Assembly: GCA_001579985.1 (NCBI GenBank)
Contig: LRSR01009041.1
Coordinates: 1-20,987, forward strand
DNA from: Hypsibius dujardini
Lineage: Eukaryota > Tardigrada > Eutardigrada > Parachela > Hypsibiidae
Direction of reading: 5' to 3'
Length of the DNA: 20,987 bases
Positions 8,745 to 18,335 of this stretch are shown one piece after another. The notes beneath the pieces were generated by a model that saw only the letters and a list, made by a program, of their open reading frames with translations, ran no database searches and was not told the origin of the DNA. The position numbers were made by a program, and so were the translations under genes. The stretch's first letter is position 1; each line of letters starts with the position of its first letter.

Positions 8745-10606
8745 CTACTCGTAATGCTGGCTCAAATACGCAGACAAACGGAGGGGCGGTTCTGCGAAGG
8801 TGCCGGTCTTTGAGCGATTCCGCACTTCCGTCCGACAAGTCGACCGACTTTTAACACCTGAAAAAAGCGAAATATTAGAGGCTTCATAAACAAATGTATC
8901 CGCATTTAGATCGCCGCAATTACTTTTTGATTTAAGACCAAAGTACTGGCAAACCGCATGGAAGATCATGCGGTAATAGGTGTCATTTTTCTCCACATCC
9001 AGCACGTCCGAGGGCTTCTCTTCAAAAAAGCCCACAATTTCTTGCTCCATCGGCTCAATTATATCCTGAAAGTAAAGGGGTAATTTTAACCGTTGGGGAT
9101 GACAAAGTCGGTGGTATGGGAAGCACCATGAAAGAGTCAGGTATACAATCAACGACAAGATTGAGTACACTGCAGGGTCCGGGGTATGGGCAAAAGGGCA
9201 AAAGGTTCGATTGTTTAAAAACCACCCCCTGCCCCGCCCCTTTTGCCCATTCCCCGAACCCTCCAGTGTACCCAATCTTGTCGCTGACTGTACTATAAGA
9301 TACAGCCCCTCCGTACCATACAGTACAAGAACATAAAGACATCAGTACGCACCACTGGAGGCGATCGGTGCGCGATCAGATGGCGCAGCTGTCTGTCAAT
9401 CCGACGGAAGCATGCGTCAGCAGAGGTCGCCTCTTCTAGCACCACAAAGAAGCCTCATTCGAAGTTCGAAAACTAAAAACAATTCACTCGTGCAAAAAAG
9501 TGTGACCCACATACCGTCATCGTGCAAGCCGTGACAAGCTCGATCAAAGTCCTCTGCCACCTGCAGCAAAATTTTCCGCTGTTGTCCTTCTGACATCCGC
9601 ACAAACTTTTCCCAAATCTAGAAAGATAGTATCCCCATTACTTGTTAACCCCGTTGAAATAACCAGGGCTCTCAATGCATCATCTCTTTCGTGCACTAAT
9701 CAATCTGTTGCGCGACAGTCCCGAGTATTTGGTACGAGTAACGCACCTCCATCTTGCTGGGATTGGAAAACAGTTCCGAAAAAGCGGAAGTATTTTCCTC
9801 TGCAATGTCCTGCGCGAGACTCGTGGTGAGGAAGTCCGGATCACTCTCTTCCTCAATTCCACTCAGTAAACCAATATCTGCAAGAATGAGAACTCTTCGT
9901 AACGGTAATCCCACTAACAGCTACTCGTCTAATCACTCAGACTACAACGGCGGCCATTTCAAAATCGAAAAACACCTAATTAGATATTGGTACTTACCGT
10001 CATCATGTAGCCTGCAAATGCGAATTAGACACACTACAGACGAGCCGTCATAGGCATTTTCACGGCATGGACCTCCTCCCTAGGGTGTGAGTTTAGCCGA
10101 CATCCCCGTCTAAGGGGATATTGCCTCGTGCTCGCGAGAGAGCAGTACTGAGACATGGAAACCCATCATCAGTACTACTACTCACTGTTCTGATATCTCC
10201 GCCACTTCCGATGACCCATACGCTGTTTGCCGGACTTTTGGCTTGTACTAGAATCAGTTGGATTCGGGTAGCGTGGGACACGTGGACGGCGGACATTGCG
10301 CAGCTGAATCACCACGCCCTGGACGGAGCTGCTGTCGGTTTGAAAAGTGCTGGCAATCGAGGCGGTATCCGTCGTGTCACCGTCAACAACAATTCTGAAA
10401 CAAGTGAACAACCAGAAATGAGTACATCCGCAGGCATGGGTCCAGGGTCTGGGTTGCACACGGACAGCAGGTGGCGCTGGCCCGAAAACGTGTCACTTTA
10501 AACCAATCAAACAATCGGTCTATTCTACATACGCTGCAGTGAGAGCATTCTGCTGCAGAAAGTTTTCGACCGAGTCCACCTTGCGAGGCTGTCCAGTGAT
10601 GACCAT
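8745..10606 (-). CDS. R3HDM4: R3HDM4-like R3H-domain protein, 7 exons
   Basis: R3H domains bind single-stranded nucleic acid; the cellular role of R3HDM4 is poorly known. Exons (minus): 10606-10533, 10394-10186, 9877-9747, 9617-9515, 9435-9353, 9065-8924, 8857-8745, giving 284 residues (human 268). Order of segments: N-terminal MVITGQPRKVDSVENF; a Ser/Thr-rich stretch with HRKWRRYQN near 94; acidic region about 102-125; IWEKFVRMSEGQQRKILLQV (139-158); CFRRIDRQLRHLI (about 181-193); and the R3H domain from about 201, with the defining Arg232 and His236 in YRMIFHAVCQYFGL. The C-terminus LRLSAYLSQHYE matches the human LLLSAYLEQHS closely. The exon 2/3 junction (a 308-nt intron) is the least certain, but direct splicing keeps frame and aligns with the human protein without a gap. 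Head-to-head with the PRPSAP-like gene. Confidence 0.85.
9146..9290. mobile_element. TA-flanked MITE, copy 2, in an R3HDM4-like intron
   Basis: 145-bp element with inverted ends CAATCAACGACAAGATTG and its diverged complement ending CGCTGACTG. TA flanks both sides (9144-9145 and 9291-9292). It is the same family as the copies at 6474 and 13583, sharing the TACACTG, AGGGT and GC-rich internal blocks. It sits mid-intron, about 60 bp from the donor of the host intron. Confidence 0.88.
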
Positions 10607-11484
10607 GCTTGATTAGCGAATGAGGGTTTTACTCTAAAAAACCAAATACGAATTTAGGTAAAAGGGACAGCTTATATGTTGCTGCTATACTGAAAACAAG
10701 ACGATCTTGGGTAGGTACGTCTGTGGCACAAGCTATGCCAATACTAATAAAAAATCAATCAATCAATCGGACTAGGAATATCTAATGCTATTGGCAAATC
10801 AATCAATCAATCAGGCTACGAATATCCAAGCTCGCCCTGTTACCTTCCATCTCGACTGAGACATTGACAGCTAAACTGGGCTTACTTGGACCGTTTCCGT
10901 CCGGGTTGGAAAAAAATTCCACAAGACCTCTTCGCGTCAAACAATATATACTTTGTCCTTGCACTCACAATTATATCAGTCCAACAAATCCCCAAACAAG
11001 TCAACTCTTCCCACAATCCGAAATTAGGAATATCCCACACAAAGTATAAATGTAAATAAGTAACAAATAGATAAATAAATGGACGGTAATAGTATCGTAC
11101 TCAATAAGTCAAATTAAACGCAAGAAAAACATGCCAGCAAAGTGAAGAAAATCGGAAATTCCATGCGAGCAGAAATTAGAACCCAAAATAACAACGTCAT
11201 GACGTCATAATTTCATACATGTGGGAACACAAGTCCATACCGTTGACAGCCATCTGGCATATGGTCTGGCGTGGTGAACGAAGAATGGATCAGTGAATCC
11301 TGTTGTCAGTGGATTGATTGATTAGGGAATCAGCTTACTGTAATTCTCATCGCAGTTTCAGCAACACAATTCGTCTTTCCTCTCTGTTTATCGGTGTAGA
11401 ATCACCCAGCAATCAACATCCATTAAAGAATTTTGTTCTCTATATTGTTACTGATTCAAGTACCTCTTAGGAAGGATATCGAAA
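10607..11484. promoter_or_regulatory. Shared upstream region of R3HDM4-like and PRPSAP-like genes
   Basis: 878 bp between divergent starts. A perfect CRE/ATF palindrome, TGACGTCA, lies at 11200-11207, about 280 bp before the PRPSAP-like ATG. An imperfect direct repeat of about 35 bp (AATCAATCAATCAATC followed by GGACTAGGAATATC or AGGCTACGAATATC) occurs near 10752 and 10797. No coding sequence is convincing; untranslated first exons could lie here. Confidence 0.5.
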
Positions 11485-14080
11485 ATGCAGGCTCCCCGTG
11501 ACATTCTTCTCTTCACTGGGACCTCCCACCCGGAATTGGCGCAGCAGTTGGCTCGGTAAAAAAGAGAATTTCTCTCGTACTTTCTTCGAAATATCGCAAG
11601 CTGCACCCACTGCTACTGATTAAACTCTTGGCGTATTGCGGGTATTGCTTTCAGCCGGTTGGGGACGTCCATTGCGCCCTGCAATGTCTATTCCAAATCC
11701 AATCGAGGTGAGTGTGCAATACGCACACGCAATTCACACACGCGATACGCAATTTTGCGGCTAACGATCGGTCGTTGCAATTATTTATTTTACTCCGTAG
11801 AAACGGTTGCTGATATGGGAGCGTCAGTGCGACAACGGGACGTATACATCCTGCAAACTGGATCGAAGTATGAGGACGGAAGTAATCCTTTCCTTTGATG
11901 ATCGGTCGGCATGATTGATTGAACGATTGTCTTCCTAGCTTCTTATTGATTATTAGGGCATATAACTTGATCGGTTGATTATGGTAATTAGTTTACAAGG
12001 TACGAATTCCGTTGGTTGGCTCCCGTGGATGAATTTGATTGTGGGGTGAAAGTGGATTGCGTTTCTTAACAGATTTGTTATGACCTTGGGGTGGCTTGAC
12101 AGGGTGAGGATTGTGAGGATTGAGTGTTACATCAAATGAGTTAATTGATGGATTGGTTGATTGAGTGTTACAACAAATGAGTCGATTGATGGATTGGTTG
12201 ATTAGTTAATGGCATTTGGTGTTGTAGGCTTGTAGCCCGTGTTTGGCCCGCCCGGGTCAGCCCAGTTAAGAAATACTAGTTTTGATTTATTGACTTAGCT
12301 GCTTCGCGCTCACAGTCAATCCTTTTTTTTGTCTTTTTTCTGATCCGGTATATTCTTTGCAGGGACGTAAACAACACCATAATGGAGCTCCTCATTATCG
12401 CGTACGCCTGCAAGACGTCTTCAGCGCGGAACATAATCGGCGTGATACCCTACCTGCCATACTCCAGACACAGCAAAATGCGGAAGCGTGGGTGTATTGT
12501 CTCCAAGTTACTGGCCAAGATGATGTGTAAAGCGGGTAAGGTTCGGTGTATTTGGGATTGGTAGTTGAGTATAGTGGCATTTATTGGCTTCCGTTGGTAG
12601 GATTGACTCACGTCCTGACAATCGACCTACATTCCAAGGAGATTCAGGGATTTTTTGACGTGCCCGTTGACAATCTGCGGGCATCGCCCTTCCTACTGGA
12701 TTACATACGGAAAGAGGTAATAATAATACTTGCATTTAGTTGATGGCTTCCCGTCGGAATGGTGTGTCTGCCCGTAGATCCCGGATTACCGGAACGCTGT
12801 GATCGTGGCGAAAGATCCAGGCTCTGCTAAAAAGGCCACTTCGTTTGCTGAGCGACTTCATCTCGGTAATTTCATTTCTCCGTTTCGGTTAGCACTGCAC
12901 ATTGTGGAATGCCGCAGTTTCGATATCTGCCAAGTTATGGTCGATTTTATCTTTGTCTCTTGTCTCATTCTTTGTCTCTTGGTAGGTAGGCCTGTTAAGT
13001 ATAGGTTTTTTCTTATAATTTAGTTTCTCATAACTGGCAATGTTTGTCCTAGGTATTGCGGTCATCCACGGCACACCCAAAGACGTCTTGGAGCCCCATG
13101 ACGGTGAAAGCTCGCCGCCCCTGTCACCTTCGGCCAGTGCAACTTCACTTGCCAATCTGGGCCACTCCACCACGACAGGCATGGACTTCTTTCCAGGTAC
13201 GAAACTGAAGTGAAATTGTGTTTTGATGTGGTTTAATGTGCTTTCCTTGTCTTAAGCTTTTAATTGTTTTATCCCTCATCTAGTCCTCACGGCCAAGGAA
13301 AAGCCACCGATGAGTATCGTCGGAGACGTCGGAGGGCGAATTGCTATTATAGTCGTACGTCCGTCCCATCTACCTTAGAGGCATTGTCCTTACCCGAGTG
13401 CAGACATATCAGATTTGTAATTAATTCCCTAGGACGATATAGTTGACGACGTGAGCACCCTCACGGCGGCAGCGGAGCTACTCAAGCAGCGAGGTGCCTA
13501 CAAGGTCTTCGTTATGGCTACCCATGGAATACTGTCACTGGACGCCCCTCAAATGATAGAAGACTCGGAGATTGACGAGGTACAGTCAACGAAAAGATTG
13601 AGTACACTGAAGGGTTCGGGGAATGGGCAAAAGAGGCGGGGCAAGAGCAAAAGTACACTGAAGGGGGCGGAGCAAGAGCAAAAGAGGCGGGCAGGGGGCG
13701 GTTTTCAAACAATCCAACAATCAACCACCTGACCTGCAGCGGTTGCTTTCTTCCTGCTTTCCATTTTCAAACATGCCATCCCCTGCTCCGCCCCTTTTGC
13801 CCGCACCCCCGGACCCTCCAGTGTACTCAATCTTGTCGCTAATTGTATAGCAACATGTGATTTTGTGTGAACCACACGATTCACTCGTATTCTTCGTGCT
13901 CAACTCATCTCTTTGTCGCTTCAGGTGATTGTTACCAATACGGTACCGCATGACGTCCAGAAAATGCAGTGCCACAAAATCAAGACCGTTGACATTAGCG
14001 TGCTGCTGTGCGAAGCGATTCGACGTATTCACTACAATGAGTCGATGAGCTTTCTTTTCCGGGATGCACCTGCCGATTGA
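11485..14080 (+). CDS. PRPSAP: Phosphoribosyl pyrophosphate synthetase-associated protein (PRPSAP1/2-like), 10 exons
   Basis: Non-catalytic partner of PRPP synthetase; in animals it assembles with PRPS1/2 and tunes purine, pyrimidine and NAD precursor supply in the cytosol (family knowledge). Exons: 11485-11555, 11655-11707, 11801-11867, 12363-12535, 12601-12716, 12778-12865, 13053-13196, 13284-13354, 13433-13579, 13925-14080, giving 361 residues (human 356-369). Both phosphoribosyltransferase-fold halves are present: [18 protein letters not shown] (about 84-101), [18 protein letters not shown] (about 135-152) and [18 protein letters not shown] (about 250-267). The C-terminus is [14 protein letters not shown] Ser-rich insert at about 200-235 followed by KEKPP is the mark separating PRPSAP from catalytic PRPS. 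The PRPP loop reads DDIVDDVST rather than the catalytic DDMADTCGT, so activity is not expected. Intron 9 contains a MITE. Confidence 0.93.
12118..12199. repeat. 41-bp tandem duplication in PRPSAP-like intron 3
   Basis: Two adjacent copies with a 41-bp period, each running from GATTGAGTGTTAC to GATGGATTGGTT, with a few mismatches. The 495-nt host intron is unusually rich in TTGATTGA-type words. Confidence 0.85.
13583..13845. mobile_element. TA-flanked MITE, copy 3, directly after the donor exon of PRPSAP-like intron 9
   Basis: 263-bp element with inverted ends CAGTCAACGAAAAGATTGAG and its complement ending GTCGCTAATTG. TA flanks both sides (13581-13582 and 13846-13847). An internal GC-rich block is partly duplicated (GTACACTGAAGGG occurs twice on the left). 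Exon 9 ends at 13579, so the donor GTACAG is one G of the host, the TA duplication, and the first three bases of the element. Confidence 0.88.
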
Positions 14081-14350
14081 TATTACTCACCGTTTCTGTT
14101 CCCCAGGCCGAGCGTCTTTTTTGTCGCGTCTTGTGTGTCGCTTCTTATTACTCGTATTGAATTCCTTTCACACACGCCTTTGTTTTCCTGTTTTCACGAC
14201 AGTTGTTCTTTAGTTTTATGGATATGAACCCAACACGATAGTACCGTGACAGTATCACAAGAGTTAGATTCTGCCTGGATATATAGAGTAAAGCGTTCGC
14301 AGAAACTCGCCCCGATTTTCGTATGACAATATTCTGCTGATTATTCCACT
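14081..14350. other. Convergent 3' flanks of PRPSAP-like and tail-collar-like genes
   Basis: Short non-coding stretch between two genes facing each other. I see no clear AATAAA on either strand and no repeat. Confidence 0.4.
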
Positions 14351-15473
14351 TCACGTTTTGATGAAAAATTTCAGTGGTCCCACTGATTGAATATCGTCTC
14401 TATGCCGTTGGAACGCCGGTTGCGGTATCTCATTTGAAGCGGTCAGCTGGTCAGGGTTAATCCAACCGGACGGAGGAGCCAATAAAATTGGAGTTGATCC
14501 ACCGATCAAAGCGAAGAGACCGGGATACCGAATCGGATCCACGACCGTTCCGTTGCAAGGCAGCCATCCTTCCGGAGCGTCGTTTAACAAAGCCATTGCG
14601 ACGAAACCAGTGGGTAAAACACTCGACACTTGCCCAGCCTTGACGGCACAATCGGTCGTGTTCATCAGATTCAGCTGGCCGTTAATGTCGGAGTAATCCT
14701 CTTCGCCCATAAATTGATACCAGATCACAAGATCGGTCATCATTTGTGTCGGCTGTCCCTGGAATCGAGCGACAAACTCCCTGCAGGTCTTTTCATCCTG
14801 ACAGATCAGCAACAGGGAAGTGCTCATTGACAGGCTGCGGTACGAAGTAGCCGGTCCGGTAATATGGCTGCCCTCTTGCGCGCCATTGTACTGCACCAAT
14901 ACCATGCCGATGGGGAGTGGCTGAATGTCACTTCGCGACGTTGTCTTGCCGATTGGGAGCGGCTGGTTGCCAATTGGGAGTGGCTGAATGTCACTTCGCG
15001 ACGTTGTCTTGCCGGTCGCGTCGTAATCGGAGAGTTGAGAAGTAATGCAATTTCCATCGCATCGTCCCACATGAGAACGGGTATTCTCACCTCCCACCGG
15101 GCGATGAGATCATTGAAGGCCGCGGTGACCGCCAGCGGGTCCACTAGTAGGGCCGGTGCGTAGTAATAGCTCACGTGGTCCGTTCGGTTATGATCGGAAA
15201 ATGGTGCTTTGTAGACGGAGATGCGCGATGATTTGTAGGGAACCGTCGTGAAGGTCAACGGATCTATTCCTCTATTCCCTGTTTTTGCAATGAGGAACGC
15301 AACGTCAGTCAATCAATGGACTTTTGTTTGGCGTTTAGAAATTCAACGGGTTTTTGTTAAAAGGTGAACTGACCTCGAGTGTCCGCGCCTGCAGCAGTAG
15401 AGCTCCCCAGTGCGAACACCAACAGAACCACAGTACCCCGACAGTACCACAGTACCCCGACAATGTAGTGCCA
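14351..15473 (-). CDS. Secreted protein with phage tail-collar-like domain, 3 exons; start codon out of frame
   Basis: Exons (minus): 15473-15373, 15278-15091, and a last exon from about 14890 to 14351. The last exon's acceptor is uncertain because three AGs keep phase (14890 is my choice). The C-terminal third has the tail-collar pattern: GFVAMALLNDAPEGWLPCNG, then YPGLFALIGG and LAPPSGW (14430-14600 region). In phage tail fibres this domain lies at the fibre base; in an animal its role is unknown. Exon 1 encodes a good signal peptide (GTVVLLVFALGSSTAAGA) in the frame that continues into exon 2. The only ATG, at 15473-15471, is in another frame and meets a stop at the start of exon 2. A 19-bp tandem duplication at 15426-15463 lies exactly between that ATG and the hydrophobic core and accounts for the shift. 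It could be a young pseudogene, an allele, an assembly error or a non-AUG start. Introns argue against bacterial contamination. Confidence 0.6.
14913..15013. repeat. 63-bp tandem duplication in the tail-collar-like gene
   Basis: A 38-bp stretch (GGGAGTGGCTGAATGTCACT and onward) is identical at 14913-14950 and 14976-15013, a 63-bp period that keeps reading frame. On the minus strand each copy carries an ATTCAG acceptor-like site. Confidence 0.93.
15426..15463. repeat. 19-bp tandem duplication at the start of the tail-collar-like gene
   Basis: Two adjacent 19-bp units beginning ACCACAGTACCCCGACA; the first 17 bases are identical and one of the last two differs. Because 19 is not a multiple of 3, it moves the upstream ATG out of the signal-peptide frame. 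Confidence 0.95.
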
Positions 15474-16848
15474 TCACTGGTGAGAAAGGGCGCTAAACAA
15501 ATTATCGGTTTGCCGCTATATCCCCACGGTTAGACAATAAAAGTGAGGAACGGTTTCGTGAGGGACGTGTGCTTTTATACGTAAGACATGAAGAAGGGTG
15601 CAACCTGTCGGAATACTCATAAGGCTTTGAGCGCGTGCCCTCGGCATTTAGTGGTACGGAACATTTTCAGTTTGTTTGTCATACGAATATATTATTAGGA
15701 GAATGTTTACAGCTCCTAGAAAGTATAACTTAATAATAAATTAATATTAGTAACTACAACGCATGATGACATGGAACGCAGGGTCGTATTATTTTTTTGC
15801 CTTGCGAACTCGAACCGATTAGTATGTATGTACCTCGTAAACAACTCTTTGCGCAAAGCCGAGAACCGGCTTTCATCTAAATCCGACATTCGAGAAACGT
15901 CTGCCATGACTAACAGACTTTATTACAAGGAACAAGATTGTACTGCGTATGTTTCCCAAACAATATGCCTCATTAAATGCTTAATTAGTTAAATACATTC
16001 GCTACCCGAAAACATGATTAACCTCACTAGTCCAGTGAATCGACGACACCTCGCGAGTCACGAGGGAGCAATCACACATTTGACCTCTTCAAGTCAAAGG
16101 GGATTCATTCTTTAATTCCGTGTCCAAGAGAGCACACATCGTGGACCCCGAGTGCCACACCTAATCGTCATTGATGTACGAGTGCATTTAAAAAAATGGA
16201 GAACTGCAGCGCCGACTATCCGCAAACTGTACAATAGAGACGCTGAACTATTGTGAAATAGAGACACACAAGGGGCGAACAAACGGATGTGACAAACTTA
16301 GAACACACGACTAATACTAGAAGAAATAGCCGCCCATCGAGAACACTGGAGCTTTCACTACAAAGGAGAATAAACCAAAACGAAGCTCATACCGTACCAG
16401 ACTAAAGTGTACACGGTTCCGCAGTAATGCCTGTTAAGAGTCAATTCTGGTGGAGGCCGCTCTTCATGACATCATCATCCCCCGGAAGCAGGACACGTTG
16501 TTGCCCTCGCCTTGAGAGTGGTGGCAGAAAGGTCGGTTCTTATCCTCGGATCAGACGACCGCATCAACGAGCAATGGTAAGTCTCCAAAATGGTCGTTAC
16601 CTCCCCAAAATTCGTACTATTGTAATTATGTGGTCTTTAAGTTAAAGGTTCACGATACATGTGTGCACCGCACGTTTACAGTAACATGTAATTAAATTAG
16701 TCGACAACAGTTCTTTAGTCAGTCATGTTCATATATTTCTACATGTTTCTTATTTCTACAGCACGTGTACCCATGTACATTTGCGTGAATAAAGTGTACT
16801 TTATAGCTCCCGAGTACCGAAAAGAAACAACACCTATGCTTCTTAGTT
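15474..16848. other. Intergenic stretch with no confirmed gene; possible coding relic at 16438-16580
   Basis: 1.4 kb of mostly AT-rich sequence without a supported gene. On the plus strand, 16438-16515 reads ILVEAALHDIIIPRKQDTLL in one frame. The frame at 16470-16580 continues protein-like as LRVVAERSVLILGSDDRINE, before a strong donor-like ATG/GTAAGT at 16576-16577. This may be a frameshifted remnant; I do not recognise the family. Confidence 0.35.
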
Positions 16849-17802
16849 CTACTTATAGTATGCGGGCGTCGTGGTGGTTGTCGGTTCCTCTTTCTGGGGT
16901 AAGATCTCACTGTCCAGCCGAATGGGATCCATGTCTACAATGCAAAAACACAGTGAGCGTTCACATCCATTTGACGGTCTTCCCCCGAGCTCCCCCGAGC
17001 TCATGTGAGCTGAATAAATTATCCTTACCATTACTTCCTCCCGTGAATAAACCTTTAATTCTGGGCCCAGATTTGCAAACCACTCGACCTAATCCACTAA
17101 TTTTACCTGTTAAAGACAAACGATGTTCTAGATCAAACCATGCTCTTGATTGTTCTATCTGATTGATTGATTAATGCACTATCTTCCCCTAACACGAGGC
17201 ATTCTGCCATCGAGGTGTCGGTCGGTCACTTACTTTGCGAATCGTATGCTGACTACTTACAGCTCGGTCCGGAAGCACATTCAAACGTGGCACTCGGATG
17301 GTCGAACATGCAAGTTGAAAAATAGTCTTTCGCCTTGCTCCGATTTCCAGACAACCGATTGCCTACGACGATGTCACAGTAAAGTCAATACAAGACGCTT
17401 CATAATTCATTGGAGGGCGTTCCTTACTGTTCTTCTGAGCCCAGACACCGACCGAGTGCTCCTCCGTGCAAATTAGTCCCAATGCCGGATCGGAAATCCC
17501 CCCGTCTACCGCTCGTGCAAGCTGCATGTCAGGAAGGATCCCGGTGTCCGGATCCCTCGGTACCCTCCTACACCCAGACAAGCATCGGTAGGTACCGTCT
17601 GTGAATAAGTGGCAAGGACGAATGACGCTGGCATCGTCCTGGGAAACCGATGCCGAGTCGGTGCCACGAGATCCTTTCAACAATAAACACGTGCATTTAC
17701 TAGTACAAATTACGGATGTGTCGTGCCATATGATTGAAGCACAATTTAGTTACCCGTTAACCAGAGGACCAGCCCGCTAACCAAGAGCAGATGAGCGACC
17801 AT
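16849..17802 (-). CDS. Small secreted cysteine-containing protein, unrecognised family, 5 exons
   Basis: Exons (minus): 17802-17754, 17673-17428, 17362-17261, 17106-17029, 16934-16849. Every junction is GT-AG and phase 1, giving 186 residues. Exon 1 is a signal peptide on its own (MVAHLLLVSGLVLWLTG), followed by a Gly/Ser/Asp-rich start of the mature chain. Eight cysteines follow (in IRPCHL, YRCLSGCRR, LICTEE, STCMFD, FECASG, SCKIS, VVCKSG), an even number consistent with four disulfides. The tail is acidic, then a run of five threonines and PAYYK. No known domain is recognised. The all-phase-1 structure with a separate signal exon is typical of extracellular animal proteins. Exon 5 is the least certain, since it carries no cysteine and its stop follows a donor-like AAGTAG. 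Confidence 0.6.
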
Positions 17803-18335
17803 TTTCCAACAACAAAAAGTTGAAGTTCAACTTACATAATTAAGAGTCCGGCCAACAATATACCACACAGACAACAGTATGTACTGTATCTCAGATTCTT
17901 CTGTAAGTGATTTGACAGAACGTGAGCTGAGTGTCTGTTGACCTAGAAGTCTACTGCCGTTGAATGACCATCACTATCACTTTCACTTTCGCAGACATTA
18001 TGATATAAAGTGTTGAATGCGCGGAGTACCAAGCATTTTCACTGTTCACAGGTACAGCACGAGCACACAAAGAAATCTAAACTGACATGACCAAGGAAAT
18101 CGCTGAAAATTACACAAGGCACAAAATGAAAAAATATCACAATTAAAAATCGACATCGCAAAGCACTTTGTTAAGCTACACTGAAACTCTCTATAACAAA
18201 ATATGACTGCTAGGTCTTCAGAGAAACAAAGCATAAATGGTAAGACCGAGAGAGCAGGCAGAATGTGGCATAGGAATATCGGACCCCAGGAAGGAGGCAA
18301 CACAAAAGGCCTTTATCAGTCAACCGGCGGCATCT
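17803..18335. other. Intergenic region: upstream of the secreted-protein gene, downstream of XPG-like
   Basis: AT-rich. Its left part must contain the promoter of the secreted-protein gene and its right part the 3' untranslated region of the XPG-like gene. A minus-strand open frame at 18303-18046 has no family resemblance and is treated as chance. Confidence 0.45.

Noticed and set aside
10002-10015. A possible 14-nt microexon in the R3HDM4-like gene (minus strand, between TTTGCAG and GTAAGT)
   Set aside because: Including it shifts the frame and gives an early stop in the next exon. Direct splicing of 10186 to 9877 keeps frame and aligns with the human protein without a gap.
10105-10160. A possible extra R3HDM4-like exon after CTCAG reading LLSRE in frame
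   Set aside because: It would need a rare GC donor and no combination of it with the flanking exons stays in frame.
14351-15473. Bacterial or phage contamination as the source of the tail-collar-like gene
   Set aside because: The gene has GT-AG introns and a eukaryotic signal peptide exon, and is embedded between animal genes in contiguous sequence.
15855-15873. Short GC-rich hairpin (AAAGCCG with its complement) resembling a histone-type stem-loop
   Set aside because: The stem and loop do not match the histone consensus and no histone gene is adjacent.
18046-18303. Minus-strand open frame of 85 codons rich in Phe/Cys
   Set aside because: Lies in the 3' flank of the XPG-like gene, has no family resemblance, and its hydrophobic content follows from T-rich sequence.
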